Shown in pieces: positions 7,836 to 15,708 of a stretch of DNA of 64,000 nt. Source of the DNA: Edaphobacter acidisoli. GTDB lineage: Bacteria > Acidobacteriota > Terriglobia > Terriglobales > Acidobacteriaceae. Below the pieces are notes generated by a model, which did not search any database, had not been told where the DNA came from, and worked only from the letters and a program-made list of their open reading frames with translations. The first letter of the stretch is position 1, and each line of letters begins with the position of its first letter. The position numbers were made by a program, and so were the translations under genes. The stretch lies in the NCBI RefSeq assembly GCF_014642855.1, contig NZ_BMJB01000001.1, forward strand, positions 2,728,001 to 2,792,000, given 5' to 3'.

Positions 7836-8801
7836 TTACAGCTCCGCCACCAGCCGCCCCACACCACTTTCAACGCCGTTCTCCACGCCGTTCAGATACT
7901 GCTCAATCCCGCTCCCCATCCGCAGGCTCGAGCGTTTCTTCGAGTCCGGAGTCAGCGACAACGTGTGCTCGCGCTTGTCCCTGAGCACCACAATCGACAC
8001 CGGCTTTCCTCGATTCTCCCGAATCGTCTTCGACCAGTCGGTTCCGCTCGCCACCGGTACCTGGTTCACCCGCACGACCACGTCCCCGGCCTTCATCCCC
8101 GCCTGGTCGGCCGGGCTGTCCGCGTCGACGCTGCGTACCAGTAAACCTGCGCCCTGCGCGCCGAAGTACTCTGCCAGTTGCGGCCCCATCACCTCAAGCT
8201 TCGCGCCCGTAAACGACGAGCTCAAAATCATCGTCATGCCGAGAAAGTCCCTGTGTCCTTTCGGTCCATCAGGGGCGGGCACGCTGGCTGCGCTCGCCGC
8301 GTCAGACCGAAGGAACCCGCTGGCCAGTGCAGTATCCGGAGCAGGCACACGATAACGCTGCTGCCACGCCTCGCGCTCAACCTCCTCGCGGTTAGCCATC
8401 TGCACCGAGATCGTCTGCTGCTGCCCATTCCTGTTGATGACGAAGCTGACCATGCGCCCCGCAGGAATCTCACGCAGCATCTTCCGCAACTGCGCCTGCG
8501 TATCGATCATCTGGCCATTCATTTCGACGACCACATCATGCAGTTGTATCCCAGCCTTACTGGCCGGGCCATCGTGGTCCACGTCAATAATCTCCGCGCC
8601 ACGCGCCTCTTTCAGCTTCAGCGGCTTCACCTGGTCATCGGTCACATCGCGAACATCGATGCCCAGATACCCCGGCGTCACCTTGCTCGACGAGCTCCCA
8701 TGCCCGCTGCCCACACCCGCCGCGGCGAACACGCACGCAGGCAGGCACACCACCGCCGCGATGGCCAATACACCGAGCGCCAGATGGTGTTTCCTGCTCA
8801 T
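7836..8801 (-). CDS. Exported double-PDZ protein without protease domain
   Basis: 321 residues: signal peptide (hydrophobic 8-27), a low-complexity Gly/Ser linker, a first PDZ domain from GYLGIDVRDV near 44 to about 130 (with GAEIIDVDHDGPASKAGIQLHDVV and the EIPAGRMVSFVINRNG strand), a linker, and a second PDZ domain from about 190 to 290 (GLLVRSVDADSPADQAGMKAGDVVVRV). No trypsin-like GNSGGP core is present, so this is not a DegP/DegS protease. It is the third gene after the ECF sigma and anti-sigma genes, 27 bp below the latter. A role as periplasmic peptide sensor or scaffold for the sigma/anti-sigma pair is an inference from position. Confidence 0.75.
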   Translation of the reverse strand: MSRKHHLALGVLAIAAVVCLPACVFAAAGVGSGHGSSSSKVTPGYLGIDVRDVTDDQVKPLKLKEARGAEIIDVDHDGPASKAGIQLHDVVVEMNGQMIDTQAQLRKMLREIPAGRMVSFVINRNGQQQTISVQMANREEVEREAWQQRYRVPAPDTALASGFLRSDAASAASVPAPDGPKGHRDFLGMTMILSSSFTGAKLEVMGPQLAEYFGAQGAGLLVRSVDADSPADQAGMKAGDVVVRVNQVPVASGTDWSKTIRENRGKPVSIVVLRDKREHTLSLTPDSKKRSSLRMGSGIEQYLNGVENGVESGVGRLVAEL

Positions 8802-8827
8802 CTCTCTCGCAATCTCCCAGCTAAATC

Positions 8828-9865
8828 CTACTGAAGGTCGCCCGTATCTTCGAGCGCGTTGTACGACGCCGTGCGGATATACGGATTCTCGTCCGTCGTC
8901 GAAACTGTCCTGAGCACCTGGCGCACGGTCGAGTCAGCCTTCACCGGCCCCAGTGTCTCAATCGCCGCCTCGCGCACCTGAGCGCTCGGATCGCGCGACA
9001 GCGCCTCAGCAATCGCGTCCCTCACGCGCAGGTCCTGCGCCACATAAGGCTGCAATCCCTCCAGCGCCTTCAGCCGCACGCCCGGGTCCTGGTCATACAG
9101 CATCGAGACCAGCAGCGCATTGCGAATCCCGTTCGTGTCCGTGCCGCCCTTGCAGTTATGCCCGGCCTTGCACTCGCCCGCCAGCAGCGCCACCGAGTCC
9201 ACGCGGACCCCATCCGTCGCCGCCGACCGCGTCCCCTTCAACAGCAACTCACGAATGTCCGGGCTATCCAGCGAGCCTTCCACCGTCTCCGGCACAACCT
9301 TGTTGTAGCTCACCTGCACCAGCTCAGAGTTCGGCGTCTGCGTAATCCCGGTAATGTTAGCAATCACAGCATCCGTCGGATGGCTGATCGTCATCGTGGG
9401 CCTGGCCTTCGGCGCATGCGCCACCTGGTATCTATAGGTAAAATTACCCGTCAGAAAACCCACGCCCAGCAACAGCGTAGCCAGCGCAGGCGCGCTGCGC
9501 ACGTGGCCTACCCACACAAAAAAATTCGTCGCGATTCGGGAAAACATGCCGCGCGGCGGAATCGTATCGAGAGTCTCATCGAGTCTCACACGCGCCTGCG
9601 CCAGCAGATTGGGAGAGGGTTCCACCATGGGCAGGAGCGCGAACTGCTGCTCCATTGCCTGCAAGGCGTCCCACTCGCGGCGGCAAGCTTCGCAGCCTAT
9701 CAGGTGCTGCTCCAGGCCTACCGCATACTCATCCGGCAATTCGCCGTAGTGCATCAGGACCAGATTCTCTTGCGCCTTGTCACACTTCATCGTCCTAACC
9801 TCAACCAGCCTCAAAACTTGTCCCACTGCCTTCGCCGGAGTCTTGCGCTCCGTTTCCTTGCTCAT
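8828..9865 (-). CDS. Anti-sigma factor: zinc-finger N terminus, membrane segment, HEAT-repeat C terminus
   Basis: The N-terminal part carries a zf-HC2 anti-sigma zinc finger: CDKAQENL, then H-x3-C-x2-C in QHLIGCEACRREWD near residues 52-62. A hydrophobic stretch near 118-138 (APALATLLLGVGFLTG) is a probable membrane pass. The distal 130 residues look like HEAT repeats (VRLKALEGLQPYV, VRDAIAEALSRDPSAQVREAAIETLG, YIRTASYNALED). Such a protein would hold the ECF sigma factor at the membrane and sense the envelope through its outer part. The ORF starts at ATG 9865; an ATG at 9790 with AGGA upstream puts the first Cys at residue 3 as in most family members and may be the real start. Confidence 0.8.
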   Translation of the reverse strand: MSKETERKTPAKAVGQVLRLVEVRTMKCDKAQENLVLMHYGELPDEYAVGLEQHLIGCEACRREWDALQAMEQQFALLPMVEPSPNLLAQARVRLDETLDTIPPRGMFSRIATNFFVWVGHVRSAPALATLLLGVGFLTGNFTYRYQVAHAPKARPTMTISHPTDAVIANITGITQTPNSELVQVSYNKVVPETVEGSLDSPDIRELLLKGTRSAATDGVRVDSVALLAGECKAGHNCKGGTDTNGIRNALLVSMLYDQDPGVRLKALEGLQPYVAQDLRVRDAIAEALSRDPSAQVREAAIETLGPVKADSTVRQVLRTVSTTDENPYIRTASYNALEDTGDLQ

Positions 9866-9889
9866 TCCTAGCCCTGCTGTCCCGCTGCT

Positions 9890-10681
9890 TTACGTATGCA
9901 ACTCTGCAAGGCTCGCCCGCAGCTTGCGCGTGGCGCGGAACAACGTGTTCTTTGCCGTCTCTTCCGTCGTGCTTAACATCTCACCGATCGTCCGCAGCTT
10001 CAGCCCCTGGTAGTGCTTCAGCTCAAATACGGTCCGCTCGCGTGGCGTCAACTTGTTCAGAGCGGCGCCAATCTGCTCGCTCATCAACTTTCTGTCCAGC
10101 TCCCGGCCCGGGTTCGCCATCGCGCGCTCGTCGGAGATATTGGCCATCAGGTCCATCTCCTCGCCGCTCGAATCCAACACCGTCGCCGGATCTTCGCGGC
10201 GGCTCTTCCGCCTCCGCAACTGGTCCAGACAAAGGTTCGTCACAATCCGATAGAGCCACGTATAAAACGAGCACTCAAACCGGAAGTTGCCCAGGTGGCG
10301 ATACGCCTTGATAAACGCCTCCTGGTGAACATCCTGCGCATCCTGCTCGTTGCCGAGCATATGCAGCGCCAGCCGCAGCACCGACTGGTCATACCGTCTC
10401 ACCAGCGCATCGAACGCGGCGCGCTCGCCCTTCTGGGCCGCGCGTATCAACTCGTCGTCTTCGGTGCGTTGCTGGGCGCGCGCATCCAACTGCGCCTGCG
10501 TGAGCCTTCCGTTCCTTGTTCGGGACTGGGTAGCCGCCTTTGCCATCGCTGGCACTGATTCTACCCCTGTCCGGTTCAATAGTCCCATCGCAAACGGGCC
10601 AGGCCTTGCCCCGCGTGCACCAGTAGGGAGCGGCGGCCGCAGCTCCCCGTTCAGGTCCATCCCAACAGCATCCACGTTCAT
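9890..10681 (-). CDS. ECF-type RNA polymerase sigma factor
   Basis: 263 residues, with about 75 residues of low-complexity head before the sigma-70 region 2 (FDALVRRYDQSVLRLA near 95, then QDAQDVHQEAFIKAYRHLGNF and FYTWLYRIVTNLCLDQLRRRKSRR). Region 4 follows near 205-255 (LTPRERTVFELKHYQGLKLRTI with the helix-turn-helix STTEETAKNTLFRATRKLR). No region 1 or 3, as expected for ECF factors. It leads a leftward operon with its probable zinc-finger anti-sigma factor (24 bp gap) and a PDZ protein. The long N-terminal head may be untranslated if a start near residue 50 (ATG of MAKAATQ) is used. Confidence 0.9.
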   Translation of the reverse strand: MNVDAVGMDLNGELRPPLPTGARGARPGPFAMGLLNRTGVESVPAMAKAATQSRTRNGRLTQAQLDARAQQRTEDDELIRAAQKGERAAFDALVRRYDQSVLRLALHMLGNEQDAQDVHQEAFIKAYRHLGNFRFECSFYTWLYRIVTNLCLDQLRRRKSRREDPATVLDSSGEEMDLMANISDERAMANPGRELDRKLMSEQIGAALNKLTPRERTVFELKHYQGLKLRTIGEMLSTTEETAKNTLFRATRKLRASLAELHT

Positions 10682-10768
10682 ACTCTGACTCCGGAGGTCA
10701 GCAAAACTTCTTGCACTTGAATAGACCCCTGCAGTGGAAAAAGGTAAGCGTGAAATTCCGGTAAACTC

Positions 10769-11470
10769 GTGCCAATGCCGCCTTATCCCTCATCTCCGTG
10801 TCTGTTTTCCGCCGAATCTTCCACCAAAGTTGCACCCGACGCCCAGCCTCAAAACAACTCTGCCGGCAACCCTGCCCACAACCCGGTCTGGATCAGCGCC
10901 CACTGCGATGGCGGCGCCCGCGGCAACCCCGGCCCCGCCGGCTTCGGCGCGCTCATTCAGGACGCCAACGGCGCCACCCTCGCCGAGCTATCAGAGTTCC
11001 TCGGCATCCGCACCAACAACTACGCCGAGTACTCCGGCCTGCTCGCCTGCCTCCAGTACGCGCTCGACCACAACCACCCCCGCCTCCGCGTCGTCTCCGA
11101 CTCCGAGCTGATGGTCAAGCAGATTCAGGGCAAGTACAAAGTCAACTCACCCGACCTCAAACCCCTCTGGCAGGAGGCCCGCAACCGCATCGCCCGTCTC
11201 GAAGCCTTCGAGATCTCACACGCCCTCCGCCACAAAAACAAAGACGCCGACCGCCTCGCCAACGAAGCCATGGACCGCGGCATGAAGCGCACCTCCGCCC
11301 CACAGAAAGCCACGCCCTACCCCACCAAATCCGAGACCCCACCCAACCCTTACGCCAAACCCGCCGAATCAGGCCAGATGCTGCGCGGCTTCACCAAAAA
11401 CGGCGTCATCCACATCCTCGGCGGAACCACCCTCCCCGACGGCATCTTCGTAAAAATCATCCGCGAGTAA
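10769..11470 (+). CDS. rnhA: Ribonuclease HI with C-terminal extension
   Basis: Cleaves the RNA strand of RNA-DNA hybrids. The RNase H fold spans residues about 42-165: HCDGGARGNPGPAGFGALI (first catalytic Asp near 47), RTNNYAEYSGL (catalytic Glu), VVSDSELMVKQIQG (second Asp) and HKNKDADRLANEA (last Asp), so all four acidic residues are present. After it comes a Pro/Thr-rich linker and a roughly 40-residue tail (QMLRGFTKNGVIHILGGTTLPDGIFVKII) not found in the short E. coli-type enzyme. Start is GTG 10769 or ATG 10775. The region upstream (10682-10768) separates it from the divergent sigma gene. Confidence 0.9.
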   Translation: MPMPPYPSSPCLFSAESSTKVAPDAQPQNNSAGNPAHNPVWISAHCDGGARGNPGPAGFGALIQDANGATLAELSEFLGIRTNNYAEYSGLLACLQYALDHNHPRLRVVSDSELMVKQIQGKYKVNSPDLKPLWQEARNRIARLEAFEISHALRHKNKDADRLANEAMDRGMKRTSAPQKATPYPTKSETPPNPYAKPAESGQMLRGFTKNGVIHILGGTTLPDGIFVKIIRE

Positions 11471-11476
11471 AACCAA

Positions 11477-11548
11477 CCACGGATTCACACGGATTTTACG
11501 GATCTTTATCTGTGCTTCGAATCCGCGTTCTTCCGTGCGAATCCGTGG
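11477..11548. repeat. Long palindromic intergenic repeat, copy 1
   Basis: CCACGGATTC (11477-11486) pairs with GAATCCGTGG (11539-11548), and inner CACACGGA and TTCCGTGCG segments extend the stem. It lies between the convergent stops of rnhA and the MarR gene and shares its CACGGAT / ATCCGTG building blocks with copies at 26100, 49234 and 54416. Confidence 0.7.
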
Positions 11549-11560
11549 CCGCGTCCATCA

Positions 11561-12028
11561 TTACGATGGAGAAGCCAGCCGCGAGCACAGCTCCTCAACC
11601 TCACCCAGTTGCCGCAGCATCCCTTCCAGCTTCGCCGCACCAACCGTCTCTTCGAACTGCCGCTGCATCCGGTCCAGAATCCCCGCCACGCGCACCGCCC
11701 GCCTGCGCCCGGCAGGCAGCAGCACAATCTGCAACGCCCGCGCATCGTCCGCGTCAATCCTCCGCCGCACCAACCCTTTGGCCTCAAGCGAAGACACGCA
11801 ATGGCTCACATTCCCGCGCGTCGTCTGAAACGTCTCCGCCAGCGCCGAAGGCTTCACACCCTTCTTCTCAAAAAACACCGCCGCCAGCACCAGCGACTCA
11901 AAAAACGTCAGCTCCTCCTCGCGCAGAACCGCATTCAGCGCAGCCTCCATCCGCCGCGCCGCACGCGACACCTGAAACACCGGACTCTGCCGCAAAAACG
12001 GCTCAATGCGCATCATTGCCCTCTGCAT
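11561..12028 (-). CDS. MarR-family transcriptional regulator
   Basis: 155 residues with a winged-helix core: SALAETFQTTRGNVSHCVSSLEAKGLVRRRID near 65-100 gives recognition helix and wing start (DADDARALQIVLL), followed by the dimerisation helices. It is divergent from the TonB receptor at 12119 and the 90 bp between them contain a perfect palindrome (12043-12061), so it most likely represses itself and the receptor. The ligand is not evident; biotin or a siderophore-like compound would fit the neighbours. The gene ends against a long palindromic repeat. Confidence 0.88.
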   Translation of the reverse strand: MQRAMMRIEPFLRQSPVFQVSRAARRMEAALNAVLREEELTFFESLVLAAVFFEKKGVKPSALAETFQTTRGNVSHCVSSLEAKGLVRRRIDADDARALQIVLLPAGRRRAVRVAGILDRMQRQFEETVGAAKLEGMLRQLGEVEELCSRLASPS

Positions 12029-12042
12029 TCCGCATCAAACTT

Positions 12043-12061
12043 TAGTTGAACCATTCAACTA
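12043..12061. promoter_or_regulatory. Probable MarR operator
   Basis: TAGTTGAA-CCA-TTCAACTA is a perfect 8-bp inverted repeat with a 3-bp centre, the size MarR dimers bind. It sits just before a TACAAT -10-like hexamer (12064-12069) of the receptor promoter and within 35 bp of the MarR start. Confidence 0.65.
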
Positions 12062-12118
12062 CTTACAATAGAACAAAACTACCCCCACCCAACCTAAAAT
12101 CCGCGCGATCATCTTCCT

Positions 12119-13948
12119 GTGACCCTCAGAATCAAAACGCTCGCAGCCCTCCCCATCGCACTCCTCTGCGCCCACGCAGTCGCGCAACAAAACCAACAGC
12201 AACCGCAGACTCCCGCCGCGCAGTCCACAGCCCAATCCATCACCGTCACCACCACAGTCGAGCCCATGCCCTTCTCCGAGAGCAACCGCTCCGTCGACAT
12301 CCTCAAGCCCGCATCGCAACCCTTCCTCAGCAACAGCGTCGTCGACGTCCTCCGCACCGATCCCTCCCTCAACCTCCAGGCCCGCGCCGGCAACGGCGTC
12401 CAGGCCGACCTCTCCATCCGCGGCACCACCTTCGAGCAGTCCCTCATCCTGCTCAACGGCTTCCACATCAACGACCCCGAGACCGCGCACCTCAATCTGG
12501 ACATCCCGGTCCCGCTCGACGCCGTCAGCCGCATCGACGTCCTCCACGGCTCCGGCAGCACCTTCTACGGCTCCGACGCCATTGGCGGCGCGGTCAACCT
12601 CATCACCGCACGCCCCAGCAACATCGCCATCACCGGCCGCGTCGGCGGAGGCAACTTCGGCTCCGTCGAATCGCACCTGAGCGGCAGCTACGCAACAAAG
12701 TCCTTCGCCGAGCAGCTCACCGCCAGCCGCGACACCTCCGACGGCTTCATGTTCGACCGCAACTACTCCTCGAACGCCATCGCCTCCGAAACCTGGCTCA
12801 CCACCCGCCCCGGCACAACCGACATCCTCCTCGGCACCAGCGACCGTCCCTACGGCGCCAACCAGTTCTACGGCCCCTACGACTCATGGGAGCGCACCAA
12901 AGGCTGGTTCGGCGGCATCCAGCAGCAGCTTGGCCCACGCACCGCCGCAAGCTACGCATACCGCCGCCACACCGACCTCTTCGTCCTCTTCCTCGGCCAG
13001 CCGCAGATCTACGAGAACAACCACGTCACCACCGCATGGCAATCCGCCATCCGCCGCGCCGACCCCATCGGCGCCAACACCACGCTCTCCTACGGCCTCG
13101 AAGCCTCCGGAGACAGCATCCACTCCACCAACCTCGGCATCCACGCCCGCAACGCAGGCGCAGGCTACGCCAATCTCTCCCTCCGCTCCCTCGGCCGCTT
13201 CGCCCTCTCCATCGGCGGACGCGAAGAGATCATCTCCGGCGGCTACAACGTCTTCTCGCCGAACGTCGCCGCAGCATACACGCTCACCAGCACCGTGCGT
13301 CTACGCGCCAGCGCAGGCCACGGCTTCCGCATCCCCACCTTCCTCGACCTCTACTACTCCGACCCCACCACCATCGGCAACCCAAACCTCAAGCCCGAGT
13401 CCTCCTGGAGCTACGAAGCCGGAGCCGACTGGACCCCCAACAACGGCCGCCTCAAACTCTCCGCGACCGTCTTCCGCCTCCAGGAAAAAGACACCATCGA
13501 CTACTCGAAGTACTCGCTCGACGCTAAATGGCAAGCCAACAACGTCCAGAACTTCAACTTCACCGGAGCCGAAGCCACCGCGCGCATCCGCCTCTCCGAC
13601 AACCAGCAACTCCAGTTCGGCTACACCGCCGCCCGCGCAGGCCAGCCGCCCGCCGGACTCATCTCCCTCTACGCCTTCAACTACGCCGCCCAGTCCGCGC
13701 AAGCGCTCTGGACAGGCGAGATCCACCACCTCGTCACCATCTCAAACCAGCTCATAGTCATCCAGAAGACAACCAAAACCGCCTACCCACTCTGGAACCT
13801 CTCGCTCTCGCACAACGAAGGCCGCATCCGCCCCTACGTCCGCCTGCTCAACCTGTCGAACACCGGCTACGAAGAGATCCCCGCCGTCCCCATGCAAGGC
13901 CGCACCATCATGGCCGGAGCCGAATTCACCTGGTCACCAAAACACTAA
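12119..13948 (+). CDS. TonB-dependent outer-membrane receptor (BtuB-like size)
   Basis: 609 residues from GTG 12119. A signal peptide (LAALPIALLCAHAVA) is followed by a Gln-rich stretch, a short TonB-box region, the plug domain at about 55-165 (SNSVVDVLRTDPSLNL, SIRGTTFEQSLILLNG, HGSGSTFYGSDAIGGAVNLIT) and a 22-strand-type barrel ending in the aromatic C terminus (MAGAEFTWSPKH). The small size and lack of a carboxypeptidase-like domain set it apart from the Oar-type receptor at 50524 and place it with BtuB-like importers. It is 80 bp upstream of bioY on the same strand, so its substrate may be biotin; this is inference. Regulated probably by the divergent MarR. Confidence 0.88.
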   Translation: MTLRIKTLAALPIALLCAHAVAQQNQQQPQTPAAQSTAQSITVTTTVEPMPFSESNRSVDILKPASQPFLSNSVVDVLRTDPSLNLQARAGNGVQADLSIRGTTFEQSLILLNGFHINDPETAHLNLDIPVPLDAVSRIDVLHGSGSTFYGSDAIGGAVNLITARPSNIAITGRVGGGNFGSVESHLSGSYATKSFAEQLTASRDTSDGFMFDRNYSSNAIASETWLTTRPGTTDILLGTSDRPYGANQFYGPYDSWERTKGWFGGIQQQLGPRTAASYAYRRHTDLFVLFLGQPQIYENNHVTTAWQSAIRRADPIGANTTLSYGLEASGDSIHSTNLGIHARNAGAGYANLSLRSLGRFALSIGGREEIISGGYNVFSPNVAAAYTLTSTVRLRASAGHGFRIPTFLDLYYSDPTTIGNPNLKPESSWSYEAGADWTPNNGRLKLSATVFRLQEKDTIDYSKYSLDAKWQANNVQNFNFTGAEATARIRLSDNQQLQFGYTAARAGQPPAGLISLYAFNYAAQSAQALWTGEIHHLVTISNQLIVIQKTTKTAYPLWNLSLSHNEGRIRPYVRLLNLSNTGYEEIPAVPMQGRTIMAGAEFTWSPKH

Positions 13949-13964
13949 CCAAGTGCCGTGGCAT

Positions 13965-13984
13965 CTTGATCATCTTCACTTGAT
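13965..13984 (+). promoter_or_regulatory. Direct repeat ahead of bioY
   Basis: CTTGAT occurs at 13965-13970 and 13979-13984, 14 bp apart, between the receptor stop and bioY. It may be part of a promoter or a binding site for a direct-repeat regulator; there is no inverted symmetry of the BirA type. Confidence 0.2.
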
Positions 13985-14028
13985 AAAAACATCCTGACAG
14001 CCGTAACCTCACCAGCACAAAGGCAACC

Positions 14029-14607
14029 ATGCAAAACGCGACCGCCGCTCTCTCCGCATCTCCGCTAAGCATCGACTCTCTCTCCGGAAAGCTCATCCGC
14101 GTCGTAGCCGGAACGCTCTTTCTAACCGCATCGTCCTGGATATCCGTACCGATCCAACCAATACCAATCACGATGCAGACCTACGCGGTCATCGTGATCG
14201 GCGCGCTCTTCGGTGCGCGTCTCGGCTCGGCAACGGTCATCGCCTGGCTCATCGAAGCAGCCTTGGGCCTGCCTGTTCTGGCGCACGGAGCCGGTGGAGC
14301 GGCTGTCTTCCTCGGCCCTACCGCTGGCTACCTCTTCAGCTTCCCCGTCGCGGCCGCATTCGTCGGATGGCTGTCAGATCGCAAGCTCGACCGCGGTCTT
14401 GTCCCATCGCTGCTGTCCATGCTCGGAGGCAACGCAATCAACCTCGTTCTCGGCGTCATGTGGCTGGCGATCACCCTCGGCTGGCGGCACGCATTCCTTG
14501 CAGGCTTCCTTCCTTTCTGGATAGGAGGCGTCGCCAAAGCCGGTCTCGCCACAGCCACCGTTCTGCCATTGCAAAAGCGCCGCTGGTTTCAGAACAAGCC
14601 TCAATGA
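14029..14607 (+). CDS. bioY: Biotin transporter, ECF S component BioY
   Basis: 192 residues and six hydrophobic helices. Family marks are present: SSWISVPIQPIPITMQTYAV near 38-57, the GARLGSATVIAWLIEAALGLPVLA segment near 64-87, and GPTAGYLFSFPVAAAFVGWL near 98. BioY is the substrate-binding S component of the biotin ECF transporter; no BioM/BioN (ATPase and T protein) is in the window, so it acts alone or with a shared module. An AAAGG ribosome site precedes ATG 14029. The stop overlaps the start of the DUF1284 gene (ATGA), giving translational coupling. Confidence 0.93.
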   Translation: MQNATAALSASPLSIDSLSGKLIRVVAGTLFLTASSWISVPIQPIPITMQTYAVIVIGALFGARLGSATVIAWLIEAALGLPVLAHGAGGAAVFLGPTAGYLFSFPVAAAFVGWLSDRKLDRGLVPSLLSMLGGNAINLVLGVMWLAITLGWRHAFLAGFLPFWIGGVAKAGLATATVLPLQKRRWFQNKPQ

Positions 14608-15071
14608 CAATCCGTCTGCGCCCTCACCATCTGCTCTGCATGCTGACCTTCGTGGGCGAAGGCTACAATCCAGCCTTCGTCCAGAACTTCGAGTCGGCAA
14701 TCAGCCGCATCGCAGCCGGGAACGAAACCATCGAAATCGTCGAAGGCCCGGACGACCTCTGCGCCCCACTGCTCACCACGCCGGATTGTCACTGCAACAA
14801 TGCCAGCGTCGCCGACCGCGATCGCCACGCAACAGATGCGCTCGGCGATCTATTGCATCTGCCCATCCAACCGAAAACACAAATTAAATTGGATCAGCAG
14901 ATGCTGGACACCATGCGCAAAGCCTTCGCCGCAGGACAAATCCGCAAAGCCTGCGTCGGCTGTCAGTGGTCACCGCTCTGCGACGACATCGTCAGCAACT
15001 GCTTTCAGCGAACCCGTCTCCTTAACAAAGACACTGCCGCCGCTACGAATCGAATTCATCTGCGTACTTAG
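14604..15071 (+). CDS. DUF1284 protein, cysteine-rich (possible iron-sulfur protein)
   Basis: Start chosen at ATG 14604, whose ATGA overlaps the bioY stop; the longer in-frame extension to 14367 lies inside bioY. 155 residues beginning IRLRPHHLLCMLTFVGEGYN, the DUF1284 N-terminal pattern, with further Cys in DDLCAPLL, PDCHCNN, CVGCQWSPLCDDI and SNCF. The CxC and CxxC...C spacing suggests a bound metal or Fe-S cluster. No enzyme activity is known to me for this family. Coupling to bioY suggests a link to biotin uptake or use. Its stop overlaps the convergent lysozyme stop by 4 bases. Confidence 0.8.
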   Translation: MTIRLRPHHLLCMLTFVGEGYNPAFVQNFESAISRIAAGNETIEIVEGPDDLCAPLLTTPDCHCNNASVADRDRHATDALGDLLHLPIQPKTQIKLDQQMLDTMRKAFAAGQIRKACVGCQWSPLCDDIVSNCFQRTRLLNKDTAAATNRIHLRT

Positions 15072-15511
15072 TTCACCCGCTCAAACAACTCCATCTCCGC
15101 CTGCCTCCGCCGCAGAAGCCCCGGCACCACGCGGCCCTGCACATGGTCCCACAGCAAAAACTCCTTCGCCGCCGCCGCAAAATCTCCATCATTCACACAC
15201 CGCAGCAGAGTCGAACGCGCCAGACTCGCGCAACCCAGGTTGAACGCAAAGTCCACCAGCGCGTCGAACTGGTTCTGAGACACCACCCGCGTCACCAGCC
15301 GATTCACCCCAGCCACCGCACCGGCAATATCGCTCGCCAGCAGAGCCTCGGCCTCATCCGTAGTAATCGTCATCCCCCCATGAACTCCCGTCCCGGTATG
15401 CCCATACCCAACCGTCCAAACCCCACGCTGGTCCACATAGGCCGTGAGATTCAGCCCCTCGAAGCTCCTCGTCAAAGCCATCCCCGCCGCACCGTAACCC
15501 AACTCCGTCAT
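15068..15511 (-). CDS. GH24 phage-type lysozyme (endolysin-like)
   Basis: Muramidase that cleaves the MurNAc-GlcNAc bond. With the start at ATG 15511 (GGAGG 4 nt upstream) the product has 147 residues, close to P22/lambdoid endolysins. The T4-type catalytic triad is exact: Glu18 in RSFEG, Asp27 in YVDQRG and Thr33 in WTVGYGHT, spacing E-x8-D-x5-T. The C-terminal half (SQNQFDALVDFAFNLGCASLARSTLL, GLLRRRQAEMELF) is also typical. There is no signal peptide, holin or other phage gene nearby, so it is either a domesticated endolysin or part of a degraded element. A longer start at ATG 15529 is possible but would begin next to the hairpin. Confidence 0.9.
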   Translation of the reverse strand: MTELGYGAAGMALTRSFEGLNLTAYVDQRGVWTVGYGHTGTGVHGGMTITTDEAEALLASDIAGAVAGVNRLVTRVVSQNQFDALVDFAFNLGCASLARSTLLRCVNDGDFAAAAKEFLLWDHVQGRVVPGLLRRRQAEMELFERVN

Positions 15512-15536
15512 CCCGCCTCCATCGCACAAACGAAAA

Positions 15537-15564
15537 GGGAGAGACCGCCATCGGCGTCTCTCCC
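15537..15564 (-). terminator. Hairpin between the YqeY and lysozyme genes
   Basis: GGGAGAGAC (15537-15545) pairs with GTCTCTCCC (15556-15564), with T-rich flanks on both sides (TTTTCG leftward, GCGTTTTG rightward). It probably ends the YqeY transcript, 145 bp after its stop, and sits directly ahead of the lysozyme start. Confidence 0.6.
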
Positions 15565-15708
15565 TGCGTTTTGCACCTAAAAATCCTTACCCTTCCAGAA
15601 TACCAACCGGCCCAAAACTAAACCGCCAACTTCGCGGCAAAAATATCCTGAGCCAATTCAGCATCTTGGCGAACTTTCTGCCCAACAGCGCTCTTGACAA
15701 AAATCCGG

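Noticed and set aside
12046..13527. A 493-codon plus-strand frame over the TonB receptor gene
   Set aside because: It is almost all Arg, Pro, His and Gln, the sign of a G+C-rich gene read in another frame, and it lies inside the clear receptor gene.
15068..15511. A prophage around the lysozyme gene
   Set aside because: No holin, integrase, terminase, capsid or tail gene is within 15 kb; flanking genes are ordinary chromosomal ones.
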